From: an uncultured Oscillospiraceae bacterium
Lineage (GTDB): Bacteria; Bacillota; Clostridia; Oscillospirales; Ruminococcaceae
Length of the DNA stretch: 64,000 bases
Assembly: GCA_900547455.1 (NCBI GenBank)
Contig: URGV01000002.1
Location: 62,001-126,000 of the forward strand
Reading direction: 5' to 3'
The translations under genes and the position numbers were made by a program. Positions 9,885-17,468 of this stretch are shown piece by piece. The notes beneath the pieces were generated by a model. That model saw only the letters and a program-made list of their open reading frames with translations, did not search any database and was not told the DNA's origin. The first letter of the stretch is position 1, and each line of letters begins with the position of its first letter.

Positions 9885-12002
9885 TTACTGGTGTTTTTTC
9901 TGTTTATTTTCCATCGCGATCAGGGCGTCTTTTCTGGAGAGATTGATTCTGCCCTGGCTATCGATGTCGGTAACCTTGACCAAGATCTCATCGTCTACGT
10001 TGACGACATCCTCGACCTTTTCGACGCGCTTGGTGTCCAGCTTGGAGATATGTACCAGGCCCTCTTTGCCGGGAGCAATCTCAACAAAGGCGCCGAAGTT
10101 CATCAGGCGGGTAACTCTTCCTTTATAGAAGGCGCCGACCTCCGGGTCGCGGGCGATGGTCTCAATCATGCTGACTGCGCGGTCAACATTCTCCTGCTTG
10201 ATACCGGAGACAAAGACGTCGCCGTTTTCCTCAATGTCGATCTTGACGTCGCACTCGGCGCAGATCTTCTGGATAACCTTGCCGCCCGAACCGATTACCT
10301 CGCGGATCTTATCGACCGGAATCTTCAGGCTGACCATCTTCGGAGCGTACTCGTTGACGGTCGGGCGCGGACGGTCGATGGCCTTGAGCATGATCTCGTC
10401 CAGGATATAGATTCTGGCCTTGCGGGTCTTTTCAAAGGCGTCGCGGATGATGTCGAGGGTCAGGCCGTCGATCTTGATGTCGACCTGGATGGCGGTGATG
10501 CCCTTGTGGGTGCCGCCAACCTTAAAGTCCATATCGCCGAAGAAGTCCTCGAGGCCCTGGATGTCCACCATGGTCATCCAGCGGTCGCCCTCGGTGATCA
10601 GGCCGCAGGAGATGCCGGCTACCGGCGCTTTGATCGGAACGCCCGCATCCATCAGCGAGAGGGTGGAGGCGCAGATCGAAGCCTGGGAGGTGGAACCGTT
10701 GGAAGAGAGAACCTCGGAGACCAGGCGGTAAGCGTACGGGAACTCCTCAACCGGCGGGATAACCGGCTCCAGCGCTCTCTCTGCAAGCGCGCCGTGACCG
10801 ATCTCGCGGCGGCCGGGACCTCTGGAAGGCTTGGTCTCACCGACCGAGTAGGACGGGAAGTTATACTGATGCATATAGCGCTTAGTTTCTTCGTTGTCGA
10901 TGCCGTCCAGAATCTGCGCATCGGAGATCGGGCCGAGGGTGGTGATGGTCATAACCTGGGTCTGGCCTCTGGTGAACATGGCGGAACCGTGTACGCGCGG
11001 AATCAGGCCAACCTCACAGGCCAGCGGACGAATCTCATCGATGCCGCGGCCATCAACGCGCTTGCCCTCATCGAGCAGCCATCTTCTGACGACGAATTTC
11101 TGCAGCTTGTAGATGCACTCGTCGATCTGTGCCTGCTGCTCAGGGTAAATTTCATCAAATTTTGCATGGATTTCCTCAACAACCGGCGCCAGGCGCTCTT
11201 CGCGGACGTTCTTGTCGTCGGTGTCCAGCGCAAATTTTACTTTATCAATTGCAAAGTCCTTGATTGCCTCGAACATGTCGTGGTCAACTTCCTGGGACTC
11301 GAAGGTAAATTTCGGTTTGCCGATCTCAGCCTGCACGTCGGCGATAAACTGTGCGATCTTTTTAATCTCCTCGTGACCTTTGGCGATGGCGTCGAGCATG
11401 GTCTCGTTGTCCACCTCGTTTGCACCGGCCTCGATCATGACGATCTTCTCGCGGGTACCGGCAACGGTCAGCTGCAGGTCGGAGCGGTTTCTCTGCTCCT
11501 CGTTCGGGCAGACGATGATCTCGCCGTCCACCAGGCCCACCTGCACGCCGCCGATTGGGCCGTTCCACGGAATGTCCGAGATGGACAGCGCGAAGGAAGT
11601 ACCCAGCATACCGGCAACCTCAGGGGAGTAATCCTGATCGACCGACAGGACGGTCATGACAACCGAAACGTCGTTGCGCATATCTTTCGGGAACAGCGGA
11701 CGAATCGGACGGTCTACCAGACGGGAGGTCAGGATGGCCTTCTGGGAAGGACGTCCCTCTCTCTTGAGGAAGGAACCGGGGATTTTGCCCACCGCATACA
11801 GCTTCTCCTCAAAATCGACCGAAAGCGGGAAAAAGTCGATGCCCTCACGCGGCTTTGGGGACGCGGTTACATTGACCAGAACGGTGGTGTCGCCGTAGCG
11901 CACCAGCACCGAGCCGTTTGCCAGGCAGGCCATCTTTCCTGTTTCAAAGGAAATCTTTTTGCCGGCAAGCTCTGTTTCAAACACTCTAAAATTTTCAAAC
12001 AT
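9885..12002 (-). CDS. pnp: Polynucleotide phosphorylase
   Basis: A 705-residue exoribonuclease that degrades RNA 3' to 5' using phosphate. Two RNase PH-like domains flank an all-helical linker. The KH domain (IGSGGKVIQKI) and the S1 RNA-binding domain (GRVTRLMNFGAFVEI) complete the C terminus. FTRGQTQ and MDAGVPIKAPVAGIS are conserved active-core blocks. The frame stays open for 44 further codons upstream, but ATG at 12002 sits behind AAGGAGG and gives the canonical MFENFRVFETELAG start. rpsO lies directly upstream, the usual bacterial order. Confidence 0.98.
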   Translation of the reverse strand: MFENFRVFETELAGKKISFETGKMACLANGSVLVRYGDTTVLVNVTASPKPREGIDFFPLSVDFEEKLYAVGKIPGSFLKREGRPSQKAILTSRLVDRPIRPLFPKDMRNDVSVVMTVLSVDQDYSPEVAGMLGTSFALSISDIPWNGPIGGVQVGLVDGEIIVCPNEEQRNRSDLQLTVAGTREKIVMIEAGANEVDNETMLDAIAKGHEEIKKIAQFIADVQAEIGKPKFTFESQEVDHDMFEAIKDFAIDKVKFALDTDDKNVREERLAPVVEEIHAKFDEIYPEQQAQIDECIYKLQKFVVRRWLLDEGKRVDGRGIDEIRPLACEVGLIPRVHGSAMFTRGQTQVMTITTLGPISDAQILDGIDNEETKRYMHQYNFPSYSVGETKPSRGPGRREIGHGALAERALEPVIPPVEEFPYAYRLVSEVLSSNGSTSQASICASTLSLMDAGVPIKAPVAGISCGLITEGDRWMTMVDIQGLEDFFGDMDFKVGGTHKGITAIQVDIKIDGLTLDIIRDAFEKTRKARIYILDEIMLKAIDRPRPTVNEYAPKMVSLKIPVDKIREVIGSGGKVIQKICAECDVKIDIEENGDVFVSGIKQENVDRAVSMIETIARDPEVGAFYKGRVTRLMNFGAFVEIAPGKEGLVHISKLDTKRVEKVEDVVNVDDEILVKVTDIDSQGRINLSRKDALIAMENKQKKHQ

Positions 12003-12058
12003 CTGTCGCAGCCTCCTTAGAAGATCTGTTATCCTTCGGGCGGCCGGGACCTTTCCCC

Positions 12059-12117
12059 TTTTAGCACAAAATCCAACCTCAGCGCCAGGGCTCCTGAGGC
12101 TCGATTGGATGCTAAAA
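12059..12117 (-). promoter_or_regulatory. Long hairpin in the pnp leader
   Basis: Three stem segments nest in the rpsO-pnp gap: TTTTAGC with GCTAAAA, ATCCAA with TTGGAT, and CCTCAG with CTGAGG. They are separated by a 5-nt bulge on each side and give about 19 paired bases. It lacks a U-run on the minus strand, so it is not a terminator. In E. coli a double-stranded pnp leader is the RNase III site used for PNPase autocontrol. A similar role here is inference. Confidence 0.5.
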
Positions 12118-12217
12118 ACAGGTTCGTTTCCCAACCGCCTTTTGTTTTGTACACATAAAAGGCAGAAGCACCACGGATGGCTCCGGATACTCCCGCCCTT
12201 TTCCAGCAGCCTGGAAA

Positions 12218-12484
12218 TTACTTTCTCAGGCCCAGTTTCTCGATTACCGCACGATAACGGTTGATGTCCTTTTTCTTCAGGTAGTTGAGCATGTTGCGGC
12301 GACGGCCTACCATTTTCAGCAGACCACGTCTGGAATGATGGTCATTCTTGTTGGCCTTGAAGTGGTCGGTCAGGTCGTTGATGCGTTTGGTCAGGATTGC
12401 GATCTGAACCTCAGCGGAACCGGTGTCGGTCTCATGCAGTCTGTTCTGCTCGATTACCTGTGTTTTTTCTTCTTTTCTCATCAT
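12218..12484 (-). CDS. rpsO: 30S ribosomal protein S15
   Basis: An 88-residue S15 primary rRNA-binding protein of the small subunit. The signature [19 protein letters not shown] and the [18 protein letters not shown] region are intact. Two adjacent ATG codons begin the gene. The first (12484) lies 11 nt after AGAGG and is chosen. The open frame goes 10 codons further without a better site. It is followed by pnp. Confidence 0.98.
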   Translation of the reverse strand: MMRKEEKTQVIEQNRLHETDTGSAEVQIAILTKRINDLTDHFKANKNDHHSRRGLLKMVGRRRNMLNYLKKKDINRYRAVIEKLGLRK

Positions 12485-12616
12485 GGTTAGATTCACCTCT
12501 CTAAAATATTTCACCGATAACTGGGCTCGGGGCTGGTGAAGTGCCTGATTACACGGCGGTCTCCCCGGACTAAGCTATGGTAAGAACTGTGAAAACCTGT
12601 TCACAGACAGGCTCAC
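12485..12616 (-). promoter_or_regulatory. rpsO 5' leader, possible S15 autoregulatory RNA
   Basis: About 130 nt separate the predicted transcription start from the rpsO ATG. The leader holds a hairpin (CTGTGAA / TTCACAG) and a GC-rich part ending near the ribosome site. S15 represses its own translation through leader RNA in several bacteria, with unrelated structures in each group. That this leader does so is inference. Confidence 0.35.
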
Positions 12617-12622
12617 TAGATT

Positions 12623-12651
12623 ATTATAACATACCCTTCCCTGTTTGTAAA
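12623..12651 (-). promoter_or_regulatory. rpsO-pnp promoter
   Basis: TTTACA-N17-TATAAT with an extended TGT before the -10, on the minus strand between ribF and rpsO. It is one of the best consensus promoters in the window. Confidence 0.85.
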
Positions 12652-12667
12652 GCCTCTTTTTTAAATT

Positions 12668-13639
12668 TTAAATCTTTTCAAAAATTGCCGGTTCCTGCGC
12701 ACGGCTGTCCAAAAACAACATCTGCTCGATATTCTGTGCAACCTCCTGCGCCACGTCCTCTTTGTCCCGGGCAATCTGCTCCTTGAGTTCGGCGATCGAG
12801 CCAAATTTCTGCTCCGGGCGGACAAAGCGGAAGAAGTAAACCTCCACCGTCTGCCCGTAAAGATCGCCGGAATAGTCCAGAATGTAGGTCTCCGACAGCG
12901 GGCGGTCCGAGCCAACCGTCGGCTTAACCCCCACGTTTGTCACGCCGCCGTACAGCTTGCCGGCTACATTGACGACCGTGGAATAAACGCCGTAGCGCGG
13001 GACGATGTGGTGCTGCGGGAAGGACTGGTTGATGGTCGGGAAATCCAGCAGCCGCCCAATGCAGTTGCCGTGCTCCACCTTCAGCCGCAGGCAGAAGCGG
13101 CGGCCCAGCATGCGGCTGGCCTCGTCCATCTTTCCCTCCAGAATTGCCTGGCGGATGCGGGTGGAGCTGACCGGCTCCCCGTCCAGCGTGACCGGTTCGA
13201 CCACATTGACCTTGACTCCGTGGCGTTCGGCAACCCGGCAGAGTGTCTCTGTCGTGCCCGCACCGCCTTTTCCGAAGGTAAAGTCGTAGCCGCAGCTGAG
13301 CTCCTTGGCGCCCATGCCCTGGATCAGCATCTTTTCGACAAATTCCTCCGGCTCCATATCTTTAAAGCTGGAAAAATCCGGCATGACCACCTGCTCAAAG
13401 CCCATCCGTTCCAGAATGGCGCACTTCTGCTCATCCGGCATCAGGGCAAGATAATTCTTTTTAATTTGGGGAACGAAGGAGGAGATGGTATAGGTAAAGA
13501 CGCAGGGAGCCAGCTCCCTGTTCTTCAGCGCCCGCTGCAGCACCTTCGTATGCCCGATGTGGATTCCGTCAAACAGCCCCAGCGCCACCGACGCCGGCTT
13601 GCCGGAATCCGGCCTGATAAACTCCTTTGTCACCTTCAA
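12668..13639 (-). CDS. ribF: Bifunctional riboflavin kinase / FAD synthetase
   Basis: A 323-residue enzyme that turns riboflavin into FMN and then FAD. The N-terminal adenylyltransferase domain shows GLFDGIHIGHTKVL (residues 21-34) and the CGYDFTFGKGG block. The C-terminal kinase domain shows GRLLDFPTINQSFP, the counterpart of the family's G-PTAN motif. The start is TTG at 13639 and is not certain: TGAGG stands 10 nt upstream, and a GTG two codons later is the alternative. It has its own promoter and is followed by rpsO, as in many Firmicutes. Confidence 0.95.
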   Translation of the reverse strand: MKVTKEFIRPDSGKPASVALGLFDGIHIGHTKVLQRALKNRELAPCVFTYTISSFVPQIKKNYLALMPDEQKCAILERMGFEQVVMPDFSSFKDMEPEEFVEKMLIQGMGAKELSCGYDFTFGKGGAGTTETLCRVAERHGVKVNVVEPVTLDGEPVSSTRIRQAILEGKMDEASRMLGRRFCLRLKVEHGNCIGRLLDFPTINQSFPQHHIVPRYGVYSTVVNVAGKLYGGVTNVGVKPTVGSDRPLSETYILDYSGDLYGQTVEVYFFRFVRPEQKFGSIAELKEQIARDKEDVAQEVAQNIEQMLFLDSRAQEPAIFEKI

Positions 13640-13677
13640 GCTCTTGTTTCCTCATTTCCATATTGATGTCCCATAAC

Positions 13678-13706
13678 ATTATAGACAACTTTTGCTCCAA
13701 TTGCAA
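13678..13706 (-). promoter_or_regulatory. ribF promoter
   Basis: TTGCAA-N17-TATAAT on the minus strand, about 40 nt upstream of the TTG start of ribF. Confidence 0.75.
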
Positions 13707-13761
13707 GCCTTGCCGGCGGAAGGTTTTGGGTGGAGGCACACGAAATTTTATCTCAGAAAAA

Positions 13762-14625
13762 TCAGGCGCTCACCTTGCTCCTCCCTATCTGCCGCAGGCA
13801 CCAGATTGCCAGCAGAACAAATCCCAATCCGCCGACGATGCCCACCAGATTTGGCCCCACAAAGAGGTTGGCCGGGCTGTTCATAAAGAGGTCGGTCGGC
13901 TTCCACAGATCGATTCCATTGACCGCCGCGTGAAAGAGCACCGGTCCCCAGATCGAATCGGTCCTCCAAAACAGAAATCCCTGAATCACACCCAGCACCA
14001 GACAGAACAGCACCATTGCGGCGACGTTGGCAAGCGGATGCCCTTCCCCGTAATTGTAGCCCATCGCCACCACCGGCGCGTGCCAGAGGCCCCAAATGAG
14101 GCCGGTCAGCAGCACCGCGCGAAGCTGTCCAAACCGCTCGGTCAGCTTTGGCAGCAGCCAGCCTCTCCAGGCAAGCTCCTCGCCCAGGCACTGCGGCAGG
14201 CCCATCAAGGGATTCACAAGCACCGCCAGCGGAATCATCGTCGCCAGGAAGGCAATATAATCCGTACCCTGCATCCCCGACTCGACCGCCAGCGCCGATT
14301 GAAGGGTGAACTGCTGGGGAAAGAGCAGAAAATAAACCGCCGCGCCCAGATACGCCACCACCGGTGTCAGCAGCCACACCGCCAGATAGCGGCCCTTATT
14401 CTGCCGCAGACGAGGCTTCAGGTGAAAGTTGGCGAGCAATTCTTTCCACCCCGCTCCGGCCAGCAGGGTTGTCAGCAGCACGCTGACTGCCGGGGTAAAC
14501 ATCAGCACCGTCAGCGCCAGCGTGTCGCCCGTCTGCCAATAGCAGATGCTTCCTGCCGCCAAAAATGCCGCGGCAAACGCTGCAAAGATACAGAGCTGTT
14601 TTTGCAATTGTTTTTTCATCATCAA
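13762..14625 (-). CDS. CPBP family intramembrane glutamic endopeptidase
   Basis: A 287-residue polytopic membrane protein of the CPBP (type II CAAX prenyl protease-like, Abi) family. The three active-site motifs are visible: EELAWRGWL (two glutamates), GLIWGLWHAP (histidine) and LFHAAVNGI (histidine and asparagine). Around eight hydrophobic spans are seen. Such proteins act in bacteriocin immunity, peptide maturation or signalling, and no substrate is evident here. It lies between truB and ribF, two genes that are usually adjacent, so it appears to be an insertion into a conserved gene order. Confidence 0.9.
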   Translation of the reverse strand: MMMKKQLQKQLCIFAAFAAAFLAAGSICYWQTGDTLALTVLMFTPAVSVLLTTLLAGAGWKELLANFHLKPRLRQNKGRYLAVWLLTPVVAYLGAAVYFLLFPQQFTLQSALAVESGMQGTDYIAFLATMIPLAVLVNPLMGLPQCLGEELAWRGWLLPKLTERFGQLRAVLLTGLIWGLWHAPVVAMGYNYGEGHPLANVAAMVLFCLVLGVIQGFLFWRTDSIWGPVLFHAAVNGIDLWKPTDLFMNSPANLFVGPNLVGIVGGLGFVLLAIWCLRQIGRSKVSA

Positions 14626-14720
14626 TACCCCCTATCATTTTACTGATCATAACGGGGTATCTCGTCCAAAAACTTCATTTTAGCAAAAAAGGAAGGCTCT
14701 TCTTTCTTCTTATTACAATG

Positions 14721-15629
14721 TTATTCCACCGCAAACAACTTGCGGGTGCACAGCAGCCCCTGCTGCCGGTCGGCATAGCTGACCCCTAAAAAGGTGCCGT
14801 CCTCGCCGCAGATACGGATGTCGCCCGCCCAGTTTCCGAGCGCCGGCATGCCGTCCAGGCGGGACAGGTCGAGCCGGACGCCGTTGCGGTACATCCGCTC
14901 CTGCGCGGCGCAAAGGATAAGTTTTGGCAAACTCTCAAACACCGTTTCCACCGGCAGCAGATGTTCGATCAGCTTTCCCTGCTCGGCAAGCTGCTCAGCC
15001 TGCTCGAGGGTCAATCTGTCCGTAAGCGAGAAGCCCGCTGCTTGGGTGCGGCGCAGAGCGGTCATGGTCGCCCCGCAGCCCAGCGCCTCGCCGATGTCGG
15101 CGCAGAGGGTGCGGATATAGGTGCCCTTCGAGCAGGCGACGTCGATGACATAGCGATTTTCCTGCTCATCTGCTTCCAACAGCTCCAGATGATGGATGGT
15201 GATTGGACGCTTTTCCCGCTCAATCTCGATCCCCTGCCGTGCCAGGTCGTAGAGCCTGCGGCCGTTGATCTGGATGGCCGAGTACATCGGCGGCAGCTGC
15301 ATGATCTCCCCGCGGAACTGCTCCAGCGCCGCCTGCACCTGCGCCTTGCCCGCCTGCACCGGCGTGCGGGTCAGCACCCGTCCGGTAGCGTCGAGAGTGT
15401 CAGTGGTGTAGCCCAGCTCAAAGGTCGCGGTGTAGCGCTTGTTCTGATCGGGCAGGATGTCGCAGCATTTGGTGGCCCTGCCCACAAAGATGGGCAGCAC
15501 GCCGGTGGCCATCGGGTCCAGCGTGCCGGCGTGGCCGACCTTGCGGGTGCCCAGCAAGCGGCGCAGTTTTGCCACCATATCAAAGGAGGTAAAATCCTCC
15601 GGTTTGTCCATGATGATAATTCCGTCCAA
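14721..15629 (-). CDS. truB: tRNA pseudouridine(55) synthase TruB
   Basis: A 302-residue enzyme that makes pseudouridine 55 in the T loop of tRNAs. The catalytic aspartate is Asp38 in GHAGTLDPMATGVLP. The conserved KRYTATFELGYTTDTLDATG and CSKGTYIRTL blocks follow, and the protein ends in a PUA-like tail. The start is TTG at 15629 with AGGAAG nearby. An internal ATG six codons on is less likely because it would trim the conserved first strand. The gene is 19 nt after the DHH phosphoesterase gene in the nusA-type operon. Confidence 0.97.
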   Translation of the reverse strand: MDGIIIMDKPEDFTSFDMVAKLRRLLGTRKVGHAGTLDPMATGVLPIFVGRATKCCDILPDQNKRYTATFELGYTTDTLDATGRVLTRTPVQAGKAQVQAALEQFRGEIMQLPPMYSAIQINGRRLYDLARQGIEIEREKRPITIHHLELLEADEQENRYVIDVACSKGTYIRTLCADIGEALGCGATMTALRRTQAAGFSLTDRLTLEQAEQLAEQGKLIEHLLPVETVFESLPKLILCAAQERMYRNGVRLDLSRLDGMPALGNWAGDIRICGEDGTFLGVSYADRQQGLLCTRKLFAVE

Positions 15630-15648
15630 CTTTCTTCCTCATTCCTCG

Positions 15649-16632
15649 TTAGTTTCCTGCCAGCTCCTGCTCCACCGAGCGCAGCACCCGGCGGTACACC
15701 TCCTCCAGCGGCAGCTCCTCGACGTTGCATCCCGCGGCGCCCCGGTGCCCTCCGCCGTTTAAGCGTGCGCAGATTGCGCTGGCGTCGATAATGCCGTCGG
15801 TGCGCACCGAGACCTTGTAGCCGCGGTAGCTTTTATACTGACGCAGGGTGACGCCCACCTGCACCCCCTCGATCTGGCGCGGGAGCGCGGCGATGCCCTC
15901 CAGCTCGTCGGCGGCGACGCCCAGTGCGTTGATGCGGTCGCGCGGCAGTACCAGGATGGCACAGCGGCCGTCCAGCTCGTAGCGAATCTGCTGCATCGCC
16001 TCGACCAGCAGAGCGACCTTTCCCCTGCTAACACTCTCAAAGGCTAGGCGGTGGATCATGCGCATATCTGCCCCGGCCTGCAGCAGCTTTTCGGCCGCGC
16101 GGTGGCTGTCCACCGTGGTCGAGCTGTGGCGAAAGCAGCCGGTGTCGGTGACCAGGCCGGTGTAAAGGCAGTTAGCGATCTGCTCGGTCAGCGGCAGGCC
16201 CATCGCCTCCAGCAGGTCGAGCATCAGCTCGCAGTTGGCCGCTGCATCGGGGCGCAGCAGGAGATATTTTGCGTAGCCAGTGTTGGAGCCGTGATGGTCG
16301 ATGCACAGCTGAACCTTGTCCGCAAAGCCGCGCAGCTTTTCCCCGAACAGCTTGGTGTCCGCGATGTCCACCGCCACCACTACCTGCGGGACAATTCCTG
16401 TTCCGTCCTCCCAAACAGCGTCGGTTAGCCCACCCATCAGGTAGGCATAGCGCGGCGGGATAGAGTCACTGCAGGCAAGCCAAACCCGCTTGCCCATTCC
16501 CCGCAGCGCGTGCAGCAGGCCAAAACCGCTGCCCAGCGTGTCCCCGTCGGGGGATTTGTGGGTGAGGATGAGGACATCCTGCGCTGCCTGCAAAAATTGC
16601 GCCGCCTGTTCCAGTGTCAGCTGTATCGCCAT
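15649..16632 (-). CDS. DHH-DHHA1 phosphoesterase (NrnA-like nanoRNase/pAp phosphatase)
   Basis: A 327-residue enzyme of the DHH superfamily. Metal-binding motifs are THKSPDGDTLGS (residues 24-35), the AVDIAD aspartate, and DHHGSN (residues 112-117). The DHHA1 domain ends in GGGHRGAAG. The closest known role is NrnA of Bacillus, which removes nucleotides from short oligonucleotides and dephosphorylates pAp. Its place between rbfA and truB is the usual one for clostridial NrnA-like proteins. Confidence 0.92.
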   Translation of the reverse strand: MAIQLTLEQAAQFLQAAQDVLILTHKSPDGDTLGSGFGLLHALRGMGKRVWLACSDSIPPRYAYLMGGLTDAVWEDGTGIVPQVVVAVDIADTKLFGEKLRGFADKVQLCIDHHGSNTGYAKYLLLRPDAAANCELMLDLLEAMGLPLTEQIANCLYTGLVTDTGCFRHSSTTVDSHRAAEKLLQAGADMRMIHRLAFESVSRGKVALLVEAMQQIRYELDGRCAILVLPRDRINALGVAADELEGIAALPRQIEGVQVGVTLRQYKSYRGYKVSVRTDGIIDASAICARLNGGGHRGAAGCNVEELPLEEVYRRVLRSVEQELAGN

Positions 16633-16659
16633 CCGGTTTCCTCCTCGGTTCGTCTTTGA

Positions 16660-17031
16660 TTATTCTTCGTCCTCCGCCTCGTCCTCGTCCTGTTTGATCT
16701 CCAGGCTGTTCAGGATTTTGGCGATGCCGGCGCTGTATTCAGTGGAGTCGTCGGCGATGAAGTGGAAGTCCGGGATGCGGCGCATCTTGATGCGCGCGTT
16801 AACCTCATGTTTGATAAAACCGTTGGCGTGGTTGAGGCCCTTAGCCGCTTCCTTGGCCTTTTCCATTCCCTCCAACGAGCTGACATACACCTTGCAGTGG
16901 GACATGTCGTTGGAAAGATCGACCTTGATGATGGTGAGAATCGAGGAGACGCGCGGGTCCTTGACGTGACGAATGATGTCGGTCAATTCCCGCTTGAGGT
17001 CCTCGCTGGTTCTGTCGACTCGAAAGCCCAT
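16660..17031 (-). CDS. rbfA: 30S ribosome-binding factor RbfA
   Basis: A 123-residue KH-like protein that binds the 30S subunit during maturation. The family pattern is clear: RVDRTSEDLKRELTDIIRHVKDPRV at the start, then LSNDMSHCKVYVS and RMRRIPDFHFIADDS (written KMRRIPDFHFIADDS here). An acidic tail (DEDEAEDEE) is added. ATG at 17031 follows AAGGAGC. The frame continues 19 codons upstream without a ribosome site. The gene is unusually far from infB (437 nt), with a repeat array in between. Confidence 0.96.
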   Translation of the reverse strand: MGFRVDRTSEDLKRELTDIIRHVKDPRVSSILTIIKVDLSNDMSHCKVYVSSLEGMEKAKEAAKGLNHANGFIKHEVNARIKMRRIPDFHFIADDSTEYSAGIAKILNSLEIKQDEDEAEDEE

Positions 17032-17050
17032 AACAATGCTCCTTTCCTGA

Positions 17051-17074
17051 CAGGTGCGGACAAGCCCGCACCTG
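17051..17074 (-). promoter_or_regulatory. Hairpin just upstream of the rbfA ribosome site
   Basis: A perfect 9-bp stem (CAGGTGCGG / CCGCACCTG) with a 6-nt loop ends about 4 nt before the AGGAAAGGAGC ribosome site of rbfA. On the plus strand it is followed by TTTTTG, so it could also terminate antisense transcription. Confidence 0.5.
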
Positions 17075-17155
17075 TTTTTGATCTTCATTTTTTATTCTAT
17101 CAAAAAGTTTTATCTCCATCCATCCTGCCGCCATGCCGGCCGCAGATGGAAAATG

Positions 17156-17185
17156 AGGGGGCTTTTTAAAAGAGAAAAGCCCCCT
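17156..17185 (-). terminator. Hairpin between infB and rbfA
   Basis: An 11-bp stem, AGGGGGCTTTT / AAAAGCCCCCT, with an 8-nt loop. The minus-strand run after it is only CATTTTCC, so it may be a partial terminator within the operon. Confidence 0.5.
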
Positions 17186-17218
17186 GCCATTTTTCACTAT
17201 TTTTCTTTCCGAAGTCGA

Positions 17219-17465
17219 CAATCGTCCATAACTTCAAACGACCGACTACGTCCAGAAATTTAAAATTTACACTGAATCTATGAGCAGACTCAAACTAGCA
17301 ACCGCGTCCAGAAAGTAACTCTCTGCTAAAACTACAGCGCGAATTGCGTGCAGGCTCAGCCTGCCAAGCCGCCCAACCGCGTCCAGAAAGCAAGTCTCTG
17401 CTTAAAACCACAGCGTAAATTGCGTGCAGGCTCAGCCTGCCGAACTGTCCGCGGCTTCAAGCCGC
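17219..17465. repeat. Diverged tandem repeat array between infB and rbfA
   Basis: Two copies of a 75-76 bp unit begin with AACCGCGTCCAGAAAG at 17300 and 17375. Each ends in the same small hairpin, GCAGGC-TCA-GCCTGC (17350-17364 and 17426-17440). A more degenerate partial unit (CGACTACGTCCAGAAA) precedes them at about 17242. No credible protein is encoded. With the hairpins at 17051 and 17156 this accounts for the whole 437-nt gap. Confidence 0.75.
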
Positions 17466-17468
17466 CTG

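Noticed and set aside
9738..12020. A 760-codon open frame on the plus strand
   Set aside because: It is antisense to pnp. The minus-strand reading shows all PNPase domains.
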